Assembly: GCA_020832285.1 (NCBI GenBank)
Contig: JAFIFB010000003.1
Coordinates: 1 to 34,511 of the forward strand
Source of the DNA: Balneolaceae bacterium
GTDB taxonomy: Bacteria > Bacteroidota > Rhodothermia > Balneolales > Balneolaceae
Reading direction: 5' to 3'
Length of the DNA: 34,511 nt
A program made the translations under genes and the position numbers. Position 1 is the first letter of the stretch. Every line of letters begins with the position of its first letter. Positions 9,378 to 17,735 of the stretch are shown here, piece by piece. The notes under the pieces are model-generated. The model did not search any database. It saw only the letters and a list, made by a program, of their open reading frames with translations, and was not told where the DNA came from.

Positions 9378-11090
9378 TTAACTTTTCTCATTTTCATATT
9401 TTTTTGTGAACAAAGCCTCTCCTTCAGAAGAACCGATCAGGATAATGTCTTGATTTAGTTTTAGTTTTCGCTGCGGCTGAGGGCTTACAATCATTCCCTT
9501 ATCCTGGCATTTGATTGCAACAATCGTGCAACCTGTTTCCTGACGGATGTTTGACTCAACCAGATTTTTGCCGGCCAGTTTATGATTTACTTTATGATTA
9601 AAAATGTTGAGCCCCTCGGCCAGTATCAGTACATCCTGGCCTTCTATAATATTAAATATGGAGTTAGCACCCATTGAAGCGTAGGACATCACGAAATCAG
9701 CTCCTGCACGATGCATGGTCTTAATATTTTTTTCGAAGTTGGTGCGGCTGATGATCTGCATATTGGGGCTGAGCTGGCGGCAGTATATGGTAAGGTAAAT
9801 ATTTACATCATCATCATGTGTGGTAATCAAAACAGAATGAGCGTCCTCGAGTCCGGCTCTTTTCAGAACGGAATGATCAGCGGCATCTCCAAGAATAAAT
9901 TTTTCCTTATCAAAAATTCTGGAGGGGTCTTTGTCAATAATGCGAAAATCAATGTGCCTTTCACTAAGTGATTTTGATGCAGCAAGCCCAACGCGTCCTG
10001 CACCAATAATAATGATAGGATTATCTGAAACGTGATAGATACTTACCAGTTCATCGTAATTTCTGAGCTGATCTACCGATCCTGCCAGTACCAGCACCGT
10101 TTTTTCTGTGATAACCGACTCGGGGTGTGCCTGTTTAAATTCTCCTCGTTCCCAAAACCCTACAACAGTAGCCCCAGTGGTTTCACGAAGGTTGCTTTCT
10201 CGCAGAGTTTTACCAATCAGAGGGGTTTCCTGGGCAGTGGCCTCTCCGAATACCAGGTCGTCAATATGGCCAATCACATGCACCCGGGCATTTCCCCCGA
10301 GGGTTCTGCGGGCTAACGAACGACCAAGAATATCTCCGAGCTGAAGTACATGGTTGGCTCCGGCGAGTTCAAGAATATCCACAGAATCTGCCGAAGCCGC
10401 CGTGGCTACAATTTTTACGTTTGTATTATATTCTCGTACAGTAAATGTTACATTGGTGTTGACCGTATCCGTTCCAGAGGCTACCACCATTTTTGCTTTT
10501 TTAATATTTAGTTTTTCATAGGTGTCAAAATCAGTGGGATCGAGATTGACTACCTTATAACCCGAGTCAGAAATTTCGAGCGCATTGTGCAGGTCATCTT
10601 CGAGAATTACATAATCAATTTTATAGGATTCAAGCTTTTTGATGAGTGTTTCCGTAACCGAATTAAGATTGGTTATGATAACATGATCTTTAACATGGTC
10701 AGCAATCTTCTTGGGTGCTCTTGATTCGTTCTGAGCTTTCATCCACGGTGCGTAAAAAAATTCGATAAACGTAAAGGGCAGCATTACAAGCAAGAAAAGA
10801 ACCCCTGAAAAGAGTACAATCATCGAGTAAATACGCCCTATATCTGTAGAGAAAACAATATCTCCGAAGCCAAGTGTAGACATGGTAACCAGTGTCCAGT
10901 AAAATCCGCTGACAATGGAGTGCTCGCCTTCGGCACCTTCATAAATCATTACGGCTTGAAACAAAAGAGAATAAAAGACATACATAAAAACCAGCAACGA
11001 CAAAAACTTTAGGAGTTTTCGGATGTTGGTTCTTGTTCGCCTGTTGGCAAAAAAGTATGAAAGTTGGGAACTGGAATAATTCACGGTCAA
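9378..11090 (-). CDS. Potassium channel with tandem RCK (TrkA-N/TrkA-C) domains
   Basis: 570 residues. Two transmembrane segments (about 28-50 and 86-110) flank a pore helix and a selectivity filter TLGFGD (72-77), a variant of TVGYGD. The cytoplasmic part holds two RCK units: TrkA-N1 (about 130-240), TrkA-C1 (about 270-340), TrkA-N2 (about 355-470) and TrkA-C2 (about 490-565). N2 has the nucleotide loop GAGRVG; N1 has TNLNSV in that place and has lost the glycines, so probably only the second domain binds NAD or another nucleotide. The layout resembles tandem-RCK channels such as GsuK of Geobacter. Four copies should form an inner-membrane channel. Monocistronic. Confidence 0.92.
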   Translation of the reverse strand: MTVNYSSSQLSYFFANRRTRTNIRKLLKFLSLLVFMYVFYSLLFQAVMIYEGAEGEHSIVSGFYWTLVTMSTLGFGDIVFSTDIGRIYSMIVLFSGVLFLLVMLPFTFIEFFYAPWMKAQNESRAPKKIADHVKDHVIITNLNSVTETLIKKLESYKIDYVILEDDLHNALEISDSGYKVVNLDPTDFDTYEKLNIKKAKMVVASGTDTVNTNVTFTVREYNTNVKIVATAASADSVDILELAGANHVLQLGDILGRSLARRTLGGNARVHVIGHIDDLVFGEATAQETPLIGKTLRESNLRETTGATVVGFWERGEFKQAHPESVITEKTVLVLAGSVDQLRNYDELVSIYHVSDNPIIIIGAGRVGLAASKSLSERHIDFRIIDKDPSRIFDKEKFILGDAADHSVLKRAGLEDAHSVLITTHDDDVNIYLTIYCRQLSPNMQIISRTNFEKNIKTMHRAGADFVMSYASMGANSIFNIIEGQDVLILAEGLNIFNHKVNHKLAGKNLVESNIRQETGCTIVAIKCQDKGMIVSPQPQRKLKLNQDIILIGSSEGEALFTKKYENEKS

Positions 11091-11286
11091 TTTTTTATTT
11101 GAATCTGGTCAAAATATGATCTCTGTATCAAGATATCCATTTTATGTATTGAAAAATGAAACTCATGGTTGTTTCATTAGCCCGGATTTCTCACACTAAA
11201 TATGTTAAACGAAGTATAAAATATTGATGTAAATTACTTTATGATCCAAATTTGGTGTCTATGAAAGAAACACCCTGTTTTTCTGC

Positions 11287-11388
11287 GATATTTTCCCCTC
11301 AGCTTCGTTGAATCTAAAATAGCGTGCTCAACGTACTCAGGTACGTATCCGCTGCCATTTTATCTTCGCCTTGCTGAGGAAAAAATCT
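11287..11388. repeat. Imperfect palindrome of about 100 bases
   Basis: The left arm (GAT.TTTTCC..TCAGC, then CG, then AAAATAGCG) is the approximate inverse complement of the right arm (CGCTGCCATTTT, then CG, then GCTGAGGAAAAAATC). The centre is ACGTAC-tcag-GTACGT (11331-11346), a perfect stem. It lies between the divergent channel gene and the next plus-strand gene, and its right end runs straight into a copy of the TTGGTG repeat. Confidence 0.6.
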
Positions 11389-11443
11389 CTTGGTGAGAAA
11401 ACCGGGTTAGCAATTCATACCCCGAAATCGTTACATTTCGGGA
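11379..11443 (+). repeat. TTGGTG intergenic repeat, copy 1
   Basis: One of four related copies. Core: TCTC-ttggt-GAGA mini-hairpin (11386-11398), then ACCGGGTTAGCAATT, then a copy-specific perfect stem CCCGAAAT-cgttac-ATTTCGGG (about 11422-11443). Other copies are at 14011, 16367 and 24019, all in this orientation and all between genes. Confidence 0.6.
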
Positions 11444-11478
11444 TTCAATTTAAACCGGAAAGTGTCACGTAATTATCT

Positions 11479-12723
11479 GTGTATCGGTACATTTTTACTG
11501 TATTAATCATTTTATCGGGACTGGGAACAGCGCTGGGACAAAGCTCAGAAAGCCTTAAACCTATACCCAACGTTTATTTGGACTGTGGTGCGTGCGATGT
11601 AACGTATATCCGTTCAAATATTGCATTTGTGAATTATGTAAGGGATCAGGATGATGCCGATATCTACCTCCATATTATTCATCAGAGGACCGGAGGGGGT
11701 GGGCTTGAATACACAATGATTTTCCGGGGTATGCGTGACTTTGCCCAACAGACCGATACCCTCCGATATGTTTCATCCAGCACCGATTCAGGCGATGAGC
11801 GTCGATCAGCTCTGAACCGGTACATCAAAATAGGGCTGGTACCATTTGTATCACAGACAGTTGCCATCCGCCACCTGGATGTTTTTTTTCAGCGTCCGGT
11901 TGACACAGTTGATGATGACGATGAACCACTGTACGATCCCTGGCGTGGCTGGGTGTTTGATGCAGATGTGAGATCGTCGCTGAACGGCGTCTCAACAGAA
12001 AGGAATTTTGGATTATATTCCGGCTTTTTTGCGGAGTGGATTACACAGGAATGGAAAATTCGTGCCAGAGTACGGGGTGAAATAAATCGAAGACGGGTAG
12101 AACTTTCTGATGGTATCCGCCGCAGTAAACGCGACTGGGGTGAATACTGGGGGCTCTATGCTTACGGTATAAACGATCATCTCTCGCTTGGGCTCTATAC
12201 GCAGGCAAATTTTGCAAGAAACAGCAATCTCAAATCCAATGTCGAGGCGTCTCCGGCCATTGAGTATAATTTCTTTCCTTACGGTGAATACCAGGAACGG
12301 CGCTTTTTTATCCGTTATCGCATTACTCCGAGTTACCGGGTTTATTATGAAAGAACCGTTCTTGGTCAGGATGAAGAATTCCTGATTCACCAGAACCTGT
12401 TTGTAAACCTGCGGTACGACAGGCCGTGGGGTCGGGTAAATGTGAACATGTCGGGTTCAAATTATTTTCACGATCTTTCATTAAACCGATTTGAAATCAG
12501 CCCCTCCATGAATGTAAGGATTGTGAGAGGTTTTTCAGTTAGTTTGTCTGGCCGATACCGAATTATTAACGATCAGATATCACTGCCGGGTGCCGCTCAG
12601 GGAGATGAATGTTTCGCCCTCGGCAACTGCCAAAGGCCAACGTCTTTTGATTATAGTGTTTCGTTTGGACTTTCCTACACTTTCGGTTCCATCTACAACA
12701 ATGTGGTAAACCCGCGCTTCTGA
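11479..12723 (+). CDS. Exported outer-membrane protein of unknown function
   Basis: 414 residues from GTG 11479, the only start that keeps the signal peptide (residues 1-20, ending at GQ); a stop lies three codons upstream. The N-terminal domain (about 28-150) has a VYLDCGACD stretch and IAFVNYVRDQDDADI, followed by a TGGGGLEY block. I recall this combination from hypothetical proteins of Bacteroidota, Gemmatimonadota and Acidobacteriota, but know no function. From about residue 155 to the end, short alternating amphipathic strands rich in Tyr, Arg and Gly, ending in F, look like an outer-membrane beta-barrel. rlmN follows 57 bases later on the same strand. Confidence 0.75.
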   Translation: MYRYIFTVLIILSGLGTALGQSSESLKPIPNVYLDCGACDVTYIRSNIAFVNYVRDQDDADIYLHIIHQRTGGGGLEYTMIFRGMRDFAQQTDTLRYVSSSTDSGDERRSALNRYIKIGLVPFVSQTVAIRHLDVFFQRPVDTVDDDDEPLYDPWRGWVFDADVRSSLNGVSTERNFGLYSGFFAEWITQEWKIRARVRGEINRRRVELSDGIRRSKRDWGEYWGLYAYGINDHLSLGLYTQANFARNSNLKSNVEASPAIEYNFFPYGEYQERRFFIRYRITPSYRVYYERTVLGQDEEFLIHQNLFVNLRYDRPWGRVNVNMSGSNYFHDLSLNRFEISPSMNVRIVRGFSVSLSGRYRIINDQISLPGAAQGDECFALGNCQRPTSFDYSVSFGLSYTFGSIYNNVVNPRF

Positions 12724-12780
12724 TTACTCTGCAAAAAGAGCCGGATTATTGATTGCCGAGGATTGTTCATATCTTTAAAT

Positions 12781-13902
12781 ATGGAACATCAAATCAACAA
12801 AGCCGAACAGAAAAAAGATTTCAAGTCACTGACTAAAAGCGAACTGGCATCCCTGCTGGAAGAGTTCGGACTGGCATCCTACCGGTCTGATCAGGTTTTT
12901 CAATGGCTTTACCAAAAAGGAGCGGATTCATTTCAGGAGATGACCAATCTTTCCAAAGAACTCAGGAGTGAACTGGATGAAGCTGCGGTGATCAGAAAGG
13001 CTACAGTTTTTAAACGCCAGGAATCGAAAGACGGCACCATCAAATTTCTGTTTCAGCTCGATGATCCCAACGAATATAAAGTAGAGGCTGTGCTCATTCC
13101 CGATTTTTATGATGACGGCACAGCGAACAGGCTGACAGTCTGCGTGTCATCACAGGTGGGCTGTATGTTCGGATGCACTTTTTGCGCTACAGGTAAGATG
13201 GGCTATTTCCGCAACCTTACACATGGTGAAATTGTGGACCAGGTACAGGCCATTAATGAAGTGACTGAAGAGAGGTTTGGTAAAAAAATCACCAATATCG
13301 TCTATATGGGCATGGGAGAACCTTTTCACAACTACAAAGCGGTGATGGAATCGGCACGAATTATTTCCGATCCACTCGGAATCGATCTCTCGCCACGGCG
13401 AATTACTATCTCAACTGTGGGCCTTACCAAACAGATTAAACAACTGGCCAGGGAGAGTCTCGGAGTGAACCTGGCTATTTCCCTCCACGCTGCCGATGAC
13501 GAGAAGCGAAATCAGATCATGCCAATCAACGAATCGCTGAACCTCGAAAAGCTTGAAGATGCGGTGAAATTCTATTTCGATCAGACTCAAAAACCGGTCA
13601 CGTACGAATATCTGCTTTTTGATGGATTCAACGATTCTATTGACGATGCTAAAAAACTGGTGCAAATTGCCCGATGGGCTCCATCCAAGGTAAACATCAT
13701 CATGTATAACAACGTTGCCGGAGTGGAGCTGAAAAGAGCCAAAGAAGGTCGCCTGAACCATTTCATGAAAGCCTTATCAGATGCAAGTGTTACAGCCACC
13801 GTGCGCCGCAGCAGGGGAGATGATATTGATGCAGGCTGCGGCCAGCTTGCCATTCGTGAGGATGGGATAAGAGGGAAGAGTTTGGTGAAAGAGGCAGAGT
13901 AG
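12781..13902 (+). CDS. rlmN: 23S rRNA/tRNA adenine-C2 methyltransferase RlmN
   Basis: 373 residues from ATG 12781. The frame stays open to an upstream TTG at 12763, which is less likely. A radical-SAM enzyme that methylates C2 of A2503 in 23S rRNA and A37 in some tRNAs. The iron-sulfur motif CMFGCTFC places Cys128, Cys132 and Cys135; Cys121 in VCVSSQVGC and Cys353 in DAGCGQL match the two catalytic cysteines of the family (E. coli Cys118 and Cys355). GMGEPFHNY is the SAM-binding GGE-like motif. Length and ends match the family. It appears to be its own unit. Confidence 0.97.
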   Translation: MEHQINKAEQKKDFKSLTKSELASLLEEFGLASYRSDQVFQWLYQKGADSFQEMTNLSKELRSELDEAAVIRKATVFKRQESKDGTIKFLFQLDDPNEYKVEAVLIPDFYDDGTANRLTVCVSSQVGCMFGCTFCATGKMGYFRNLTHGEIVDQVQAINEVTEERFGKKITNIVYMGMGEPFHNYKAVMESARIISDPLGIDLSPRRITISTVGLTKQIKQLARESLGVNLAISLHAADDEKRNQIMPINESLNLEKLEDAVKFYFDQTQKPVTYEYLLFDGFNDSIDDAKKLVQIARWAPSKVNIIMYNNVAGVELKRAKEGRLNHFMKALSDASVTATVRRSRGDDIDAGCGQLAIREDGIRGKSLVKEAE

Positions 13903-14010
13903 TCAGTATTGAGACTGCTATTAATAATTTTTTTCTATTTACCCGTATTTCGTTTCACTCGGTACTTACAGAAAAAATTAATGAATAAACCTAACAATTT
14001 GATTATTTAC

Positions 14011-14075
14011 GCCTTGCCCACAACCAAATTTCTTGTTGAGAAACGCGGGTTAGCAATTGCGAGACAATTGCTTTC
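14011..14075 (+). repeat. TTGGTG intergenic repeat, copy 2
   Basis: Reads GCCTTGC at 14011, as copy 1 does at 11368, then TTTCT-tgttg-AGAAA (14029-14043), then CGGGTTAGCAATTG. Here the copy-specific palindrome is AGCAATTG-cgaga-CAATTGCT (about 14052-14072). Compared with copy 1 the mini-hairpin bases differ on both arms and still pair, which suggests selection on structure. It sits between the convergent rlmN and DUF2459 genes. Confidence 0.55.
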
Positions 14076-14112
14076 CTGAAAATCAATCAATCTGTTTTAC
14101 TTAATGACATGA

Positions 14113-14751
14113 TCACTCAAGAAGCTCTCCTTCTTTACGGGCCTGTTGAATTACGTTGCCGGAAGTTAATGAGTAGGTTGGTGTAATGGGAAAGCCGGTT
14201 TGGCGAAGGGCACGTGCGGTCCAGGTATTGGATGTTTTGGGGAGATAGTAACGGCCGTTTGCCTCATAAAAAGAGCTGTTGGAGTAAAGTCCGTCAGCCG
14301 CGTAGATCACTTCACCATCGCTGTCTCTTCGGAACCGGTCGGCGACAAATTCGCCCAGTTTTTCGGCACCTTGCTCACTAACCTTTACCCTCACAATTCT
14401 GCTGGCGTAGAAATATCTCTCAACCGGCATGTCGATTCCCACCACATGAATCACACTCCGCGTAGGAAGTACAGCCGCACGCATCATCAGCCAGAAACCG
14501 GCTTCGCTGTCGGTGTAGTAGCGGCCATCGCCCCAGCCGAATTTCAGGAATGTAGATTGAGGGATGTCTGGATGTTCTGGCAACAGGTGTTCAATGTAGA
14601 TTTTTTCTATCGCAATTCCCACATGCCAGCCGTGACCTACAAGATAAACCGGAACCGGTCTCTTCTCAGGATCTTCGGGGTACAGATCTTTTACAGGGCC
14701 AAGGCAGCCGCATATAAAAATCAAAGATATCGGAATCAACAAACGAATCAT
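14113..14751 (-). CDS. DUF2459 / TIGR02117-type lipoprotein
   Basis: 212 residues from ATG 14751; an in-frame TTG 14 codons upstream would put 14 residues before the signal peptide and is rejected. The hydrophobic N-terminus ends in ICGC (Cys16), a plausible lipobox, so the protein is probably a lipoprotein. The body matches DUF2459: VYLVGHGWHVGIAI near the start of the domain, then LKFGWGDGRYY, then LPTRSVIHVVG. The family is conserved but uncharacterised; a link with polyhydroxyalkanoate genes has been noted in some genomes, with none visible here. Convergent with rlmN. Confidence 0.85.
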   Translation of the reverse strand: MIRLLIPISLIFICGCLGPVKDLYPEDPEKRPVPVYLVGHGWHVGIAIEKIYIEHLLPEHPDIPQSTFLKFGWGDGRYYTDSEAGFWLMMRAAVLPTRSVIHVVGIDMPVERYFYASRIVRVKVSEQGAEKLGEFVADRFRRDSDGEVIYAADGLYSNSSFYEANGRYYLPKTSNTWTARALRQTGFPITPTYSLTSGNVIQQARKEGELLE

Positions 14752-14876
14752 AGATCGAATAAAATAAGGCAGAAAATAGAGTTTATAGAACAATGAGTGA
14801 AGAATAGGAGTTTCAGAAAGATTTTAAGAGGCCCTTTACTAAATTATCGTCAGATTTTATTGAATTATTTTTCCAC

Positions 14877-15013
14877 CGTACAACGGGCAGCTTGCCCGTT
14901 CCTCAGATCTGTGTGCAAAATGAAACTTTCTATGAAATCGTGTTTTGTTGATCTAAATTTCACCCTCGGGCTTATTTCAGGTTCAGGAGTGTCGGACAAG
15001 CTGTCCGGCGTAC
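14877..15013. repeat. BIME-like pair of inverted REP hairpins
   Basis: AACGGGCA-gct-TGCCCGTT (14882-14900) and CGGACA-agc-TGTCCG (14993-15007) are hairpins. Read on the opposite strand, the second begins GTACGCCGGACAGCTTGTCCG, alignable with GTACAACGGGCAGCTTGCCCG of the first, so they are inverted copies of one unit with about 90 bases between. This head-to-head arrangement is that of bacterial interspersed mosaic elements. A small ORF across it (14797-15051) is not supported. Confidence 0.65.
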
Positions 15014-15047
15014 AAATTTTTTTAATCTCAATCCATTTCGCAAATCG

Positions 15048-16292
15048 ATGAAAAAAATAGTACTCTTTTTTATCACAATAATAATCTTTTCAGTAATTAT
15101 GGAAACCGCACATTCTCAGGACCGTCAGCGCGTCCGTGATCTTGGAATCAAAACGGGTATACTTGAAACCGGCCATTGGAATGCTATCACTGATGTGGAC
15201 GGCGTGAGAGTGGGACACGAAACAATCATCGAAGGGGATGAAATCCGCACCGGAGTCACCACGATTATTCCTCATTCCGGGAATATGTTCCGCGACCGTG
15301 TTCCGGCGGCAGTTTATGTGGGTAACGGCTTCGGCAAGGCGCTTGGATTTACCCAGGTTCAGGAACTGGGCGAGCTGGAAACACCGCTGGCTCTTACCAA
15401 TACGATGAGTATTTTCACGGTAGCAAACGGTGTGGCCGATTATATGCTGAACCTCCCCGGCAATGAAAATGTGTTTTCTGTAAACCCGGTGGTGGGTGAA
15501 ACCAACGATGGATGGTTGAATGATATCCGGGCAAGAGTTGTGGAAATCGATCATGTATATAAAGCGATTGAAGCCGCCGAAAGCGGACGGGTGGCCGAAG
15601 GTAATGTAGGTGCAGGAACCGGAGTGCGTTCACTCGGATTTAAATCGGGTATCGGAACTGCATCACGCCAGCTTCCAAAAGACCGGGGAGGATACACAGT
15701 TGGTGTGCTGGTGCAGTCGAACTTTGGTGGCATTCTGACCATCAACGGAGCACCAGTGGGAGAGGAACTGGAAAATCATTATATGGCGGCGAGTATGCAC
15801 GAAAGCGATCCGCGACAGGCGGATATTTCGTACGAAAATATTGCCGCTCTTGAAAATTATTCTCCGAGTAATCAAAGTGTCCGGTCTGATCCCAACGAAG
15901 ATGTGGACGGCTCCATCATGATCGTTGTAGCGACCGATGCACCCATCACCTCACGGAATCTGGAACGGCTTGCCAAACGTGCGTTCCTGGGGATTGCACG
16001 AGTGGGCGGATTTGCCTCCAATGGAAGCGGCGATTATGTGATCGCTTTTTCCACACACCCCGATGTGAGAAACAACCTGGATAATACCGGCCTCACCCAA
16101 ACCAATATCGAACTGAAAAATGATGCGATGACACCGTTCTTTCTTGCAGCCGTTGAAGCCACTGAGGAAGCGATTCTTAACTCTGTTTTCATGGCTGAAA
16201 CCATGACGGGAACACAGGGTCGAACAATTGAGTCTATACCGGTGGACGAAGTAATGGAAATATTAAAAAAATACCGGGCTGTGGAGCCTTGA
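15048..16292 (+). CDS. P1-family (DmpA/BapA-like) aminopeptidase, exported
   Basis: 414 residues from ATG 15048, with a signal peptide (about 1-23, ending HSQ). It belongs to the DmpA/beta-aminopeptidase family of N-terminal nucleophile hydrolases, which are made as a precursor and cleave themselves before the nucleophile. The self-cleavage site is Gly288-Ser289 in DGSIMIVVATDAP, making Ser289 the N-terminal nucleophile of the small subunit. WNAITDVDGVRVGH near the N-terminus and GSGDYVIAFSTH near the C-terminus are family blocks. It should release N-terminal residues, possibly D- or beta-amino acids, from peptides in the periplasm. Monocistronic, preceded by the inverted REPs. Confidence 0.93.
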   Translation: MKKIVLFFITIIIFSVIMETAHSQDRQRVRDLGIKTGILETGHWNAITDVDGVRVGHETIIEGDEIRTGVTTIIPHSGNMFRDRVPAAVYVGNGFGKALGFTQVQELGELETPLALTNTMSIFTVANGVADYMLNLPGNENVFSVNPVVGETNDGWLNDIRARVVEIDHVYKAIEAAESGRVAEGNVGAGTGVRSLGFKSGIGTASRQLPKDRGGYTVGVLVQSNFGGILTINGAPVGEELENHYMAASMHESDPRQADISYENIAALENYSPSNQSVRSDPNEDVDGSIMIVVATDAPITSRNLERLAKRAFLGIARVGGFASNGSGDYVIAFSTHPDVRNNLDNTGLTQTNIELKNDAMTPFFLAAVEATEEAILNSVFMAETMTGTQGRTIESIPVDEVMEILKKYRAVEP

Positions 16293-16366
16293 TTTATCAT
16301 CATGGGCTGTAAAGTAGAAGCGGAACGCTCGTGAGGATGTCCAAGAAGTGCGTTTCAAAATCTTAA

Positions 16367-16460
16367 AACCAAATTTCTTGGTGGGAAATACGGGCTAAAT
16401 AATTTAGGCAGGTTTTAGATAATTTTGTCTTTTTAGACAGCCTCGGTCGTCGGGAACGGC
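16367..16460 (+). repeat. TTGGTG intergenic repeat, copy 3
   Basis: ACCAAATTTCTTGGTGGGAAATACGGGCTA (pieces from 16368): the mini-hairpin arm pair is TTTC/GAAA, again changed yet paired. Downstream a copy-specific stem TGTCT-tttt-AGACA lies near 16426-16439. The GGGTTAG part reads GGGCTAA here, so this is the most diverged copy. Between the P1 peptidase gene and ddl. Confidence 0.45.
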
Positions 16461-16547
16461 AACGGTATCAGCATTATACATCACAAAAAAGAGTTCCACA
16501 ATTTACAGCCCAACTTTGTATCATCTGCTTTTTAATCATACAAATAC

Positions 16548-17735
16548 ATGGAAAAGAAAACCCTGTTAGTTGCATTTGGCGGAGCATCGCCTGAACATGA
16601 AGTTTCAGTTATTACTGCACACCAGGCGATTGCAGCACTGCAAGAAGCCGGTCAATTTCAGATCAAACCACTTTACATCACCAAATCCGGGCGATGGCTG
16701 ACCGGCAGTGCACTCCTGAACCTGAAGAATTTTGAGGATCTGAAAAAACTGGAATCGGAACTAACCCCTTGTCATTTTGCTCAAAATGAATTCGGACTTT
16801 CGTTTTTGAGAGAGGAAAAGACAGGTTTTTTCTCTAAAGCTGCTGAGACTTCGGTTTATGCTGTACTGCTCGGGTTTCACGGTTCAAAAGGAGAGAACGG
16901 GTCGTTCCAGGGCGTTTGTGAGATGTACAATCTGCCCTATACCTGCTGTGGTGTATTAGGGTCAGCCGTGGGCATGGACAAGGTAACGGCAAAGTCGATC
17001 TGCCGGAGCAATAAAATTCCTGTAACCGAAGACGTGAATTTTCTGGAAGAGGATTGGGTCGGGAATCGGGAGGAAATCATCGGCAGGGTTGACGAGCTTG
17101 GTTATCCACTTATTGTGAAACCAGTAAACCTGGGCAGCAGTATTGGTGTAAAAATCGTAAAAAACCGGGATGAAATGTCTGAAGCTGTGGAGACGGCCTT
17201 CCGGTACGACCGCCATATACTTGTGGAAAAAGTGATTTCTCCGCTGATGGAAATCAACTGCTCGGTACTGGGTTCAGGCAAAGATTTACGTACAAGTGTA
17301 TGTGAACGCCCTCTCGGAAAGGAAGAACTTCTTTCGTTTCAGGATAAATATTTAAGTGACGACGCAGCAAAAGGAATGGCATCGGCCGACAGGGTGATTC
17401 CAGCCGATATACCAGAAGAGTTTTCGGCCGAAATCCGGGAAATTTCCAAGAAAATATTCAGGATACTTTCGTGCAGCGGGGTTGCACGGCTCGACTTTCT
17501 GGTAAACGCAAAAACTCATGAGTTCTACTTCAATGAAATAAACACCATTCCGGGATCATTTTCGTTTTACCTGTGGAAAGAGTCCGGACTGGAATTTGAT
17601 GACCTGCTTCTCGAATTAATAGAACTGGCTGTTCAGGAGCATCAGAAAAAAAGCAGACGGATTCAAAGCTACGAAACAAACTTATTGAGCAAAAAAGCCG
17701 TTAAAGGCATAAAAGGACTTAAAGGTACCAAATAG
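16548..17735 (+). CDS. ddl: D-alanine--D-alanine ligase
   Basis: 395 residues from ATG 16548. It joins two D-alanines with ATP to make the dipeptide end of the peptidoglycan precursor; cytoplasmic. The N-terminus has FGGASPEHEVSV, the binding loop of the first D-Ala. The ATP-grasp centre has KPVNLGSSIGVKIV, and the metal-binding end is FNEINTIPGSFSFYLW with the Glu and Asn expected. It is slightly longer than E. coli DdlB because of a basic C-terminal tail (about residues 370-395) rich in Lys and Gly. The stop TAG directly abuts the ATG of the next gene, so the three genes ddl, lipoprotein and nadK form one operon. Confidence 0.96.
   Translation: MEKKTLLVAFGGASPEHEVSVITAHQAIAALQEAGQFQIKPLYITKSGRWLTGSALLNLKNFEDLKKLESELTPCHFAQNEFGLSFLREEKTGFFSKAAETSVYAVLLGFHGSKGENGSFQGVCEMYNLPYTCCGVLGSAVGMDKVTAKSICRSNKIPVTEDVNFLEEDWVGNREEIIGRVDELGYPLIVKPVNLGSSIGVKIVKNRDEMSEAVETAFRYDRHILVEKVISPLMEINCSVLGSGKDLRTSVCERPLGKEELLSFQDKYLSDDAAKGMASADRVIPADIPEEFSAEIREISKKIFRILSCSGVARLDFLVNAKTHEFYFNEINTIPGSFSFYLWKESGLEFDDLLLELIELAVQEHQKKSRRIQSYETNLLSKKAVKGIKGLKGTK

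Noticed and set aside
12763-12780. TTG start for rlmN, and a TAnnTTTG-like box (TATCTTTA, 12770-12777) with TTG 18 bases upstream
   Set aside because: The box would put the transcript start at or after ATG 12781, inconsistent with a leader; the TTG start adds six residues not typical of RlmN.
14797-15051. 84-residue ORF across the inverted REPs
   Set aside because: Consists largely of repeat sequence and hairpins, with no family likeness.
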